Source: an uncultured Bacteroidia bacterium
GTDB taxonomy: Bacteria > Bacteroidota > Bacteroidia > Bacteroidales > UBA932
Direction: 5' to 3'
Assembly (NCBI GenBank): GCA_902768665.1
Contig: CACXMA010000003.1
Span: 62,001-126,000, forward strand
DNA length: 64,000 bases
The notes under the pieces were generated by a model. It was not told where the DNA came from, searched no databases, and saw only the letters and a list, made by a program, of their open reading frames with translations. Each line of letters opens with the position of its first letter. Position 1 is the stretch's first letter. Positions 51,201 through 58,759 of the stretch are shown piece after piece. The position numbers were made by a program, and so were the translations under genes.

Positions 51201-53544
51201 CAAGAAGGGTCTTTCCGGGCAGAAATACAGATTGTACCTTAGCGTTCAACTCGGATGTCATCTTGAGGATAGGCAAGTCAACCAGGGATTTTTGTTTTCC
51301 TCCATCGACCTCCCCCTGCAGGAAATACAAACCGTCCGGAAAGGCCGATAAGTCGAGGTCGAGGGTTTCTTCAGATGTTCCTTCCAACACCAACTCCCCC
51401 TGCTCGTCTGTCAATCGATACGTGACGGGCGCACGAACCGTTTGAGTTAGATTCTTGACCGTCCACTCAATGTGCCCGTGCTGTTCGGTCAACACGGATT
51501 TTTCAAGGATCGAATAAGGCAGAGAAAAGGCACCCTCTTCCGCATTGGCAAGAACGGCACTCAAAGACAGATTATAGTATACCGTGAAGCGATGCTCGAA
51601 CTGACGAGTCTCGCCGGTCACGTCCACCGCGTGGATTTCCAAGATGTATTCACCCGCGTGCGACAGCCTCAGCGGGATACGGAAAGCCCCTTCAGGCCCT
51701 ATTGCAACTGGTCCTTCCCACTCCTTTTTACCTTGTTCGGAAACCTTGCCTTGCAGGGTTATGCCTTCCACCGGGTGATCGGAGTAGCTGACCAGGCGCC
51801 CAGTAATTTCTCCCAGTGAATCCGGGAAAAACGGCGCTTGCAGGGGATCGAACGTCAATTCATAAGAAGGAAGAACGAAATCATCCACACGGAAAGAACT
51901 CCGGGCGATGGTTTTCTTCCGAAAGACAACCTCAATATTCCAGAGGCCATTTCGCTCCTGCGCGGGGATGGGCCATTCCCACGCTACCGATCCGAAAGAA
52001 TTGGTTTTCAGGTCGATTTCGGACAAGCGTTTGTTCTCTGCGTTGACCATCCGGATCTGGACCTCTTTGCCCTTCGGAAGAGCCTTCACCCGATCATGCA
52101 GGTCACCCTCAAACAGAATGGCCTTGGCTTTTAAGATATCACCTGGCCGATAGGCACCGCGCTCCTTTAACACCCGCGCATGCATAAGAGCCGGAGTTAC
52201 CCTGACTTCTTCCTTTTTCCGATCCAGGTTCAGTATAACACTTGCACTTCGACGATCTCCGATCCGTGCAGAAAGAACGGCTGGCTTGCTTCCTATCTTA
52301 TTCTGAAATTCTGCCGGCAGAAGAGTCAAACCATCAAGAGCTATTTCTTTCTCCTGGTAATTTTTCGTTTTCCATCTTTTCACGCGATCAAGACGCAGGG
52401 TGGCAGACGAAACAGGCTCACCAGTCTGGTAATCGGCAACATAAACAGCATACCCGTCTTCCTTCTGACAGACTGCCAACGAGAGACTATGTTTTTCATA
52501 GTTGGAACTAGCATAGTATTTATCCGAATGGACATAATAGGAACCGTCTGGAAGATCCGGAATAGGAACGACCAGCGTATCCAGGGCATAAAATCGCCCA
52601 TGCTTATTGTGGAACGAGACATCCCGACTGGTTCCGTTTGATAAAAACTCCAACTTTCCCCGTACAAAATTTCTTCCAATCAAAACGACAGAGTCATTTT
52701 GAAATTCGATCCTGAGATCGGATTTGCTGAGCCTATCAAGAATGTGTTTTACGGACAAATCCACCCGTTGCTGGACTCCCCCCACTTTGATCGCTCTGGA
52801 AAAGGCCTCAGCATCGTTATACAAAGATCTGGCGTCGCCCTGGGTCACGGAAGGATCCCTCAGTAGTTTTTCAAACCGCATCTGCAACACTTCCTTTTCC
52901 GGAAGGAAACGGAAGGGATCATCAACATACTGCTTTGCGAGTTTCTTCATGGCCGCCAGCCGGTCTGTTTCCCGCCCAGCCATTACATACGACAGATAAG
53001 GTCGGGACGGATACCTATCGCCTATCTGTTCCACTAGAAGACGATACACTTCCGACGTGTCGGTAAGAGAATGGTCCTGAATCAGTTTGTCCCAGAGAAT
53101 CCACTCGAAATCGTTGGCAATATCATCTACTTCTTTCGTTTGAAGAAAAGAAATGCGATTGAATTGCAAATCAGGATGACATCCGGAGGACAATTCTTCG
53201 CGATGTGCCAAAGCGAAATCCCAGTCCCTGTTGAGCCAGCGATAGGTTAACAGAGGTTCTCCATATGATTCCACAACATCACGTAAAGAGGCTTTCAACG
53301 AATCACGGGATTTCCAGTCCACCCGGGAATAAATCCGCTCTTCTTTCCTACATGTCGAGAAAAAATCCTCTGGAAGCCTCTGTTCAAGAGCGATGGCTCT
53401 TATTTCGTGGAGTTTTTGAATCTGGTCACGAGGGCGGTCCTTCCAGGCCAACCTATTATATTGCCTCCATTCCTTTTTTATATTTTGGGCCTGGAGGGTA
53501 GGAAGCGAAAGGAGTATCAGAAAAAGAATCAATACTTTCTTCAT
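48256..53544 (-). CDS. Giant alpha-2-macroglobulin-family protein with an inserted SusC-like N-module
   Basis: 1762 residues from the ATG at 53542-53544 (signal peptide MKKVLILFLILLSLPTLQAQ). The N-terminal 450 residues are helical then beta-rich. Macroglobulin domains follow (MHARVLKERGAYRPGDILKAKAI, RSSFRVDDFVLPSYELTFDP), then the A2M core (DKLSTYHVNVFAHDATMRNAALQRDFVV) and a helical barrel domain (LALRGEDGGFAWTEGMESSP). I see no thioester CGEQ. At about 945-1075 it carries a carboxypeptidase-regulatory-like domain plus the start of a SusC plug (VSGVVIDTNGESIAFASVSA, DEVVVGYGVRPGIRLRGIGS). Such proteins are thought to bind proteases or other macromolecules at the cell surface. GC is lower than in neighbouring core genes. 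Confidence 0.85.
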   Translation of the reverse strand: MKKVLILFLILLSLPTLQAQNIKKEWRQYNRLAWKDRPRDQIQKLHEIRAIALEQRLPEDFFSTCRKEERIYSRVDWKSRDSLKASLRDVVESYGEPLLTYRWLNRDWDFALAHREELSSGCHPDLQFNRISFLQTKEVDDIANDFEWILWDKLIQDHSLTDTSEVYRLLVEQIGDRYPSRPYLSYVMAGRETDRLAAMKKLAKQYVDDPFRFLPEKEVLQMRFEKLLRDPSVTQGDARSLYNDAEAFSRAIKVGGVQQRVDLSVKHILDRLSKSDLRIEFQNDSVVLIGRNFVRGKLEFLSNGTSRDVSFHNKHGRFYALDTLVVPIPDLPDGSYYVHSDKYYASSNYEKHSLSLAVCQKEDGYAVYVADYQTGEPVSSATLRLDRVKRWKTKNYQEKEIALDGLTLLPAEFQNKIGSKPAVLSARIGDRRSASVILNLDRKKEEVRVTPALMHARVLKERGAYRPGDILKAKAILFEGDLHDRVKALPKGKEVQIRMVNAENKRLSEIDLKTNSFGSVAWEWPIPAQERNGLWNIEVVFRKKTIARSSFRVDDFVLPSYELTFDPLQAPFFPDSLGEITGRLVSYSDHPVEGITLQGKVSEQGKKEWEGPVAIGPEGAFRIPLRLSHAGEYILEIHAVDVTGETRQFEHRFTVYYNLSLSAVLANAEEGAFSLPYSILEKSVLTEQHGHIEWTVKNLTQTVRAPVTYRLTDEQGELVLEGTSEETLDLDLSAFPDGLYFLQGEVDGGKQKSLVDLPILKMTSELNAKVQSVFLPGKTLLEEGESIHARFGAGDGPIWAIASLIAPNGDVLASRQLFLEGTPGKEDALLNVEFLYENSYPDAVRLQIFYFRHAEQIVHEAVYYRSRHEMDLPLMVSRFVDRTMPGAPNTLSLQTEPGVETAVAIFDKSLDEIHPNGWRTVSLLSPVFNNPWPKMKAGTITGENAPLSSRYNRQVSGVVIDTNGESIAFASVSAISTIYTLTDIYGNFSLNVPVGTLLNVECLGYQPLSIPAGSNMRIILEEDVQYLDEVVVGYGVRPGIRLRGIGSRAVNSITSALSGTTSGVQVSASRKKNTAASEVIVEEEEEDVEELELMDHEFREIFSEALAFEPFLYPDESGKVDVSFQTTDKLSTYHVNVFAHDATMRNAALQRDFVVTIPVRIAVTPPRYLYEQDEYEIAVVVSSISDEALSGRLYLRAEAGNDSSSVQFADMELPAGGSASARFSFRAPSGEGPVILLFTFDGGGFQDAVRYSVPVYRSEQLLTECHSALAGPEAVDSLRRMFVNVPGEQAEMTVRTLREVVNEGFSAWTEPQDLDAISLSASLYARSLLGRDTTGILTQLLALRGEDGGFAWTEGMESSPLVTATLLERFARLRDKGIAIPDMEASVHYLDNSQFGNWMPMWCGGLTDDIYMDIRAMWSSVPFDLTGIEKKAVRRYRIKDFRRFARSYLTPGRYDYANGWILDKARRVRTLQNLTATDEGIALGRAWGESVFTASRFKRSIAKDLSSLEQYAVRHPSGGLYYPNAVLPFCGLLSSEVYAHSLLADLLKGPVSDGIKLWLMLQNETQSWTGDPAYLDALQVVKSAPDSLLNRQLVSLTATSALPFKEIRASGNGMRVERRYYLEKDGSRTEIQPGDTLQVGDRIVACYEIWSEENRSFVRINAFREANLLPVNQRSGPVEGKIMNPILIDGIWTRLPQCYRDIRTDRTCWWLDVCPEETTVWEDAFFVTQAGTFTAPVITVESLYAPQYRANGNYQSHLTAEQ

Positions 53545-53608
53545 GATCGTCTGCGGTTGGTTAGAGCAAAGATAAACAATAATTTGTAAACATAGAACAT
53601 ATAAATGA

Positions 53609-53695
53609 TATGCTATTCCAAATTTTCTTATTACATTTGCGACCATACTCCATAGATTTACAAAAAATTTTGGAGTATACTATCAAATCTTTGAT
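53609..53695 (+). promoter_or_regulatory. Promoter and palindromic operator-like sites of the DUF4143 ATPase gene
   Basis: TATG (53609-53612), 19 nt, TACATTTG (53632-53639) forms a near-consensus promoter. Downstream are two inverted repeats, ATACTCCA/TGGAGTAT (53645-53652 with 53671-53678) and ATCAAA-TC-TTTGAT (53682-53695), both in the leader before ATG 53701. On the other strand TATCTTTG (53567-53574) is the -7 box of the macroglobulin gene. Confidence 0.5.
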
Positions 53696-53700
53696 GCATT

Positions 53701-54840
53701 ATGTACAAAAGAGTATTTAATATTGAGAGTAAGCTGGATGAAGCAATGTTCCTATTTGGCGCACGTCAGACTGGGAAATCCACCCTTTTGAAAGAGCGCT
53801 TCAAAGGGAAGATTTACTATGATTTGCTGAATCCGTCCCTGCGAAAAGCCTTTAAACTGAATCCCAACTCGTTAAAGGAGGCCCTATGGGACAAACCGAC
53901 CGGCACCCTGGTCATCATCGATGAGATCCAAAAAGTGCCGGAGCTGCTTGATATCATCCACACCCTGATGGTCGAAAAAGGGCTGTGGTTCATCCTCAGC
54001 GGCTCCAGCGCCAGGAAGCTCAAAAAGCATGGAGCCAACACCCTCGGCGGCCGTGCCATCCCGGAGACCCTGTATCCGCTTGTCTGGCCGGAAGTGACCG
54101 ACTTCCAACTGGACCGTGCCGTCCAGAACGGAATGATTCCCCGTCACTATATGGTTGAGAATGCCACCAAGCGACTCAAAGGTTACGTGGAAGTGTACCT
54201 CAACGAAGAAATCCGTGAAGAGGGAGAAGTCCGGGAACTGGAAGCCTTCGAGCGATTCATGGAGGTAGCCGCCATCTCCGACGGAGAAATGCTGAACTAC
54301 TCCAACATCGCCTCCGATTGCGGCGTTTCCACCAAGACGGTCCAGTCATACTTCCAGATTCTCTATGACACGCTGATCGGTTATGAGATTCCTGCTTACA
54401 GGAAGGCCGTCAAGCGGAAGATTGTCCAGGCCCCCAGGTTCTACTACTTCGACGTGGGCCTGGCCAACTATCTGATGGGTCGCCACTCCCTGAAGCGTGG
54501 CACCGACGATTACGGCCATGCCTTTGAGCATCTGGTAATACAGGAAATCATCGCCTACAAAGGATACAACGACAAGAAGGACATTATTTCCTATTGGCAT
54601 ACCTACGATAAGAAGGAAGTGGATGCCGTTATTGGAGATGCCAAGGTTGCCATTGAAATCAAATCCGTCGAACTGGTCAAGCCCAGACATAAGGCTGGAT
54701 TGAAAGCCTTCAAGGAAGAGCACCCCGATTGTCGCTTGATGCTGGTGACTTTAGACCCTGTCTCCAGAACAGTAGAAGACATCGAGATGATTTATGTCAT
54801 CGACTTCCTGAAGATGCTGTGGAACGGCGAGATCTTCTAA
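53701..54840 (+). CDS. AAA+ ATPase with DUF4143 domain
   Basis: 379 residues, the usual size. Walker A GARQTGKST (about 20-28), Walker B LVIIDEIQKVPEL (about 69-81), sensor LSGSSARKLK, then the DUF4143 part (YVEVYLNEEIREEGEVREL, YSNIASDCGVSTKTVQSYF). Near the C-terminus FEHLVIQEI, KEVDAVIG and AIEIKSVE resemble a PD-(D/E)xK nuclease-like fold common in this family. Role unknown; members are widespread in Bacteroidota and often laterally transferred. Confidence 0.9.
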   Translation: MYKRVFNIESKLDEAMFLFGARQTGKSTLLKERFKGKIYYDLLNPSLRKAFKLNPNSLKEALWDKPTGTLVIIDEIQKVPELLDIIHTLMVEKGLWFILSGSSARKLKKHGANTLGGRAIPETLYPLVWPEVTDFQLDRAVQNGMIPRHYMVENATKRLKGYVEVYLNEEIREEGEVRELEAFERFMEVAAISDGEMLNYSNIASDCGVSTKTVQSYFQILYDTLIGYEIPAYRKAVKRKIVQAPRFYYFDVGLANYLMGRHSLKRGTDDYGHAFEHLVIQEIIAYKGYNDKKDIISYWHTYDKKEVDAVIGDAKVAIEIKSVELVKPRHKAGLKAFKEEHPDCRLMLVTLDPVSRTVEDIEMIYVIDFLKMLWNGEIF

Positions 54841-54842
54841 TC

Positions 54843-54873
54843 TTTGCAGTAACCCAAATAATTCTTATCTTTG
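54843..54873 (+). promoter_or_regulatory. Consensus promoter of the pheS gene
   Basis: TTTG (54843-54846), exactly 19 nt, then TATCTTTG (54866-54873): a full match to the Bacteroidota consensus, 25 nt before the pheS ATG. The -33 box begins just after the ATPase stop. Confidence 0.8.
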
Positions 54874-54897
54874 TAGGTTTTAAAAAAGATACGAAGT

Positions 54898-55932
54898 ATG
54901 AAAGAAGCCATTGAGCAGATTCTTGCAGAGCTGGACGCCCTCAAGTGTTCGTCCGAAAAGGAAGTCGAGGAAGCCCGCATCCATTTCCTCGGAAAGAAGG
55001 GTTCCGTGACCCGACTTTTTGAAGAATTCCGGACGGTCGCGCCCGAGATGAAGCGCGAGTTCGGCCAGAAGCTCAACCTGCTCAAGAAGCAGGCGACCGA
55101 GCGCATCGAATCGCTCAAGGAAAGCGTCGGCACTACGGCCGGCGCCGCCGCTTCCGGCGATGACCTGACCATGCCCGCCGACCCGATGGAACTCGGTTCC
55201 CGGCATCCGGTCTCGATTGTCCGCCAGGAGATTGTCGACATCTTCCGCAAGGTCGGCTACGATGTCGCCGAGGGCCCCGAGGTGGAGGACGACTGGCATG
55301 TCTTCGAAGCGCTGAACTTCCCGCCGGACCACCCGGCCCGTGACATGCAGGACACTTTCTTCGTCTCCGCCGGGCATCCGAATCCGCTGCTGCTCCGCAC
55401 CCATACATCCTCCGTGCAGGTGCGCATGATGGAGACCCTCCCGCTGCCGATCCGCGTGATCTGCCCGGGCCGCGTCTTCCGCAACGAGGCGATTTCCGCC
55501 CGCGCCCACTGCATCTTCCACCAGGTGGAGGGCCTCTATATCGACAAGGGCGTCACCTTCGCCGACCTCAAGCAGGCGATCCTCATGTTCGCCCGCGAGA
55601 TGTTCGGCGCCGACACGCAGATCCGCATGCGCCCGTCCTATTTCCCGTTCACGGAGCCTTCTTCCGAGGTGGACGTCAGTTGCAACATCTGCAAGGGAAA
55701 GGGCTGCAATATCTGCAAGGGCACCGGCTGGCTCGAGATCATGGGCTGCGGCATGGTGGACCCGAACGTCCTCCGCGCCAGCGGCATTGACCCGACGGTC
55801 TACAGCGGCTTCGCCTTCGGTATGGGTGTCGAGCGCATCGCCATGCTCAAGTGGCAGGTCAACGACCTCCGTCACTACTTCGAGAATGACATGCGCTTCC
55901 TCGGCGAGTTCGCCACGGCTCCCGAAGTCTAG
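54898..55932 (+). CDS. pheS: Phenylalanyl-tRNA synthetase alpha subunit
   Basis: 344 residues. The N-terminal coiled-coil (LAELDALKCSSEKEVEEARIHFLGKKGSVTRL) binds tRNA. The catalytic class II core has GSRHPVSIVRQEIVDIF (motif 1), LLRTHTSSVQVRMME and RVFRNEAISARAHCIFHQVEGL (motif 2), and FAFGMGVERIAMLKW (motif 3). CNICKGKGCNICKGTGWLEIMG carries the Cys pairs common in this subunit. PheS charges tRNA-Phe with PheT, whose gene is not in the window. A sugar kinase gene begins 5 nt after the stop. Confidence 0.97.
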   Translation: MKEAIEQILAELDALKCSSEKEVEEARIHFLGKKGSVTRLFEEFRTVAPEMKREFGQKLNLLKKQATERIESLKESVGTTAGAAASGDDLTMPADPMELGSRHPVSIVRQEIVDIFRKVGYDVAEGPEVEDDWHVFEALNFPPDHPARDMQDTFFVSAGHPNPLLLRTHTSSVQVRMMETLPLPIRVICPGRVFRNEAISARAHCIFHQVEGLYIDKGVTFADLKQAILMFAREMFGADTQIRMRPSYFPFTEPSSEVDVSCNICKGKGCNICKGTGWLEIMGCGMVDPNVLRASGIDPTVYSGFAFGMGVERIAMLKWQVNDLRHYFENDMRFLGEFATAPEV

Positions 55933-55937
55933 CCGGC

Positions 55938-56960
55938 ATGGAAAAAGCCATCGTCACTTTCGGTGAGATCCTGATGCGCTGGTCCCCGCTCGGGGCGCTG
56001 CGTATGGGACAGAGCAACCTCTGGGAAGGCCAGTTCGGCGGTTCCGAGGCCAATGTCGCCGTCTCGCTGGCGGTGCTCGGAGAGAAGGTCGGGTATGTGT
56101 CCCGGATTCCGGCGAACGCCGTCGGTGACAGCTGCCTGCACACGCTCCGCTGCCAGGGAATCGATGTCGGCGACGTCGTCCGCGGCGGCGATCGGCTGGG
56201 CGGATACTATTTCGAGCACGCCGCAGACCTCCGCAAGTCCCTTGTCGTCTATGACCGGCAGGGTTCCTCCTTCTACAGTGCCGCGCCGGGCATGTTTCCC
56301 TGGCGGGATATCCTGAGCCGGGCGCATACCTTCCACTGCTCGGGCATCACCTGCGCCGTGTCCCGGTCGGCTGCCGACGCCACCTTTGAGGCGGTCCGGA
56401 CCGCGCGGGAAATGGGCCTTCGGATCACCTGCGACATCAACTACCGCAAGAATCTCTGGAAATATGAGGGCGCGAACGCCCACGATACCCTCAGCGCCCT
56501 GATGCAGTACAGCGACTTCATCTTCGGCGACCAGGACGAGTGGGAAGTCGCCACCGGCGTGAAGAAGATTTCCGAGGAGGGGATGATGGCGGACTCGAAG
56601 CTCGACATGGAGGCCTACGGGCGCTATTTCGAGGAGATGCACCGGCAGTTCCCGCACTGCTCGGAGATGATGCTGGGCCTTCGGAACCAGCTCAGTACCA
56701 ATCACCATACTCTTACCGCACTGCTCTGGTGCAAGGGTAAGATCTACCAGTCCCGGATCTACGACATCACGCACATCGTGGACTCCGTGGGCGTCGGCGA
56801 CGCTTTCGTGGCGGCCTATCTCCACGCCTCCCGCAAGTGGCAGGACGACCCGCAGCTGTGGCTCGATTTCAGCATCGCGGCGGCCATGATGAAAAACTCC
56901 ATCGTGGGCGACGCCAACCTCGTCACCGAGGAGGAAATCCTTGAGGTGCTCGGGGTATGA
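55938..56960 (+). CDS. PfkB-family sugar kinase, 2-keto-3-deoxygluconate kinase-like
   Basis: 340 residues. PfkB signature regions are IVTFGEILMRWSPLGALRM, GGSEANVAVSLAVLGEKVGYVSR and the ATP/catalytic motif VDSVGVGDAFVAAYLHA (GxGD with the base Asp). A 20-residue insertion (EEGMMADSKLDMEAYGRYFEEM) occurs as in KDG kinases. It probably phosphorylates 2-keto-3-deoxygluconate (uronate or pectin breakdown), but no KDPG aldolase gene is adjacent. It lies 5 nt after pheS and overlaps the ABC gene by 4 nt. Confidence 0.82.
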   Translation: MEKAIVTFGEILMRWSPLGALRMGQSNLWEGQFGGSEANVAVSLAVLGEKVGYVSRIPANAVGDSCLHTLRCQGIDVGDVVRGGDRLGGYYFEHAADLRKSLVVYDRQGSSFYSAAPGMFPWRDILSRAHTFHCSGITCAVSRSAADATFEAVRTAREMGLRITCDINYRKNLWKYEGANAHDTLSALMQYSDFIFGDQDEWEVATGVKKISEEGMMADSKLDMEAYGRYFEEMHRQFPHCSEMMLGLRNQLSTNHHTLTALLWCKGKIYQSRIYDITHIVDSVGVGDAFVAAYLHASRKWQDDPQLWLDFSIAAAMMKNSIVGDANLVTEEEILEVLGV

Positions 56961-58744
56961 ACCTGCTGACCCTTTTCCGCAAGATCCGGCCGTTCGTGCG
57001 GCCCTACCGCCTGCTCGTGGCGGTGACGCTCATCCTTACCCTGGTCGGCGCGCTGATGCAGCAGGTGAACGCCATCGTGCTCGACCGCACGGTGGATGCC
57101 ATCAACGCCCTCATCGGGACGGACTTCACCTGGAACAGCGCCGCCCGCATCATGACGGTCATCTCGATCGTGCTGCTCGGCAAGGAAGTGCTCCTCGCGC
57201 TGGTCAACTTCGCCCAGAACTATTTCGGCGAGCGGATGCGCATCTTCGTTTCCCGCGACCTCTCGCAGTCCGTCATCGAGAAGGTGCTGACCTTCCGGAT
57301 GGCCTATTTCTCCCGGGACGAAAACGCTACGGGAAAGGTCCAGGCGCGTATCGACCAGGGCGTCAGCAGCCTGTCCCGGACGGTCCAGAACTTCTTCATC
57401 GACCTGCTGCCGTTGTTTACCAGCGCCCTGCTGGCCCTCATCCTGATGTTCGCCGCCAACGTCTATGTGGGACTGGTGGCGCTCGCCATCGTTCCGGTCT
57501 ACTTCTGGATCACCTTCCGGCAGGCGCGCCGGCTCAAGGGATGGCGCCGCGAGATGCGCGCGCACCTCGAGACCAAGAGCCAGGGCATCAAGAACATCAT
57601 CGACTCGATCAACGTCATCAAGTCCTTCAACCGCGAGGGCATCGAGGCCGACAAGCAGCTGGCCATCCAGAACGCAGTGACCGCCAACCAGATGAAGACC
57701 CGGCGCGTGGGCTTCTACTATGGCGGCATCAAGAGTTTCGTCAAGCAGGTCGGGACGGTGCTGGTCATCATCCTGACGGCCTATCTGGTCCTCATCGAGT
57801 ATCCGGGCATGACCATCGGTAAGATCATGTACCACGTGATGCTCTTCAGCAACGTCATTGCGCCCATCACCCAGCTCCAGCGCATTTTCGACGACGTCAA
57901 CGACGCGCTGATCTACGCCGAGGGCTTTTTCGACATCCTCGATTCCGACCGGGAGATCGAGCCCAGCGGCAGTTACCGCCCGGAGCAGATCAAGGGTCGG
58001 TTCGAGCTTCGGGACGTGGATTTCACCTATCCCAACGGCAACCAGGCGCTCTTCGACGTGAACATGACCATCGAGCCCGGCCGCATCACCGCCCTGGTGG
58101 GCCTGTCCGGCGCCGGAAAGAGCACAATCGTGAACCTGCTCGACAAATTCTACGAGCCGCAGCGGGGTACGATCCTGCTGGACGGGGTGGATCTCCGCGA
58201 TTACGACACGCACTATCTTCGGGACCATATCGGCCTCGTGCTGCAGAAGAACCATATCTTCGACGGGACCATCGAGGAGAACATCCTCTACGGCAAGCCC
58301 GGCGCCACCCACGAGGAAGTGGTGGAGGCGGCGAAAAAGTCCTATATCTACGACCAGATCATGGCGCTTCCGAAGCAGTTCGCAAACAAGGCCTCGGACC
58401 TTTCCGGCGGCCAGCAGCAGCGCATCGCCATCGCCCGCATGTTCCTCAAGAACCCGCCCATCATCTTCCTCGACGAGCCCACGGCCTCGCTGGACGCCGT
58501 CGCGACGGAGCAGATCAAAAACTCCATCGACGCCATCAAGGAAGGCCGTACGGTCATCATCATCTCCCACAGCATCTCCCAGATCATCGACAGCGAGATG
58601 ATCTTCGCCCTGCAGAAGGGCCGCGTGGAGGAATCCGGCACCCCGGATGACATCTACAGGAAAGGCGGTGTCTACAAAGACATTCTCGATGCTTCCGCGC
58701 GCAGTCTCAACATTGAGAAAATCGCCCGGACCATCGATGTCTAA
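56957..58744 (+). CDS. ABC exporter half-transporter (membrane domain plus ATPase)
   Basis: 595 residues. About six membrane helices lie in residues 15-310 (LLVAVTLILTLVGALM, IVLLGKEVLLALVNFAQNYF, LLPLFTSALLALILMFAANVYVG). The nucleotide domain follows: Walker A GLSGAGKST, signature DLSGGQQQRIAIARM, Walker B IIFLDEPTASLDA and the H-loop ISHSISQI. This is the MsbA/multidrug type that works as a dimer. The substrate is not determinable. It starts within the kinase stop (ATGA overlap of 4 nt), so the two are coupled. Confidence 0.95.
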   Translation: MNLLTLFRKIRPFVRPYRLLVAVTLILTLVGALMQQVNAIVLDRTVDAINALIGTDFTWNSAARIMTVISIVLLGKEVLLALVNFAQNYFGERMRIFVSRDLSQSVIEKVLTFRMAYFSRDENATGKVQARIDQGVSSLSRTVQNFFIDLLPLFTSALLALILMFAANVYVGLVALAIVPVYFWITFRQARRLKGWRREMRAHLETKSQGIKNIIDSINVIKSFNREGIEADKQLAIQNAVTANQMKTRRVGFYYGGIKSFVKQVGTVLVIILTAYLVLIEYPGMTIGKIMYHVMLFSNVIAPITQLQRIFDDVNDALIYAEGFFDILDSDREIEPSGSYRPEQIKGRFELRDVDFTYPNGNQALFDVNMTIEPGRITALVGLSGAGKSTIVNLLDKFYEPQRGTILLDGVDLRDYDTHYLRDHIGLVLQKNHIFDGTIEENILYGKPGATHEEVVEAAKKSYIYDQIMALPKQFANKASDLSGGQQQRIAIARMFLKNPPIIFLDEPTASLDAVATEQIKNSIDAIKEGRTVIIISHSISQIIDSEMIFALQKGRVEESGTPDDIYRKGGVYKDILDASARSLNIEKIARTIDV

Positions 58745-58759
58745 CGCTGTTTCAGGGGG

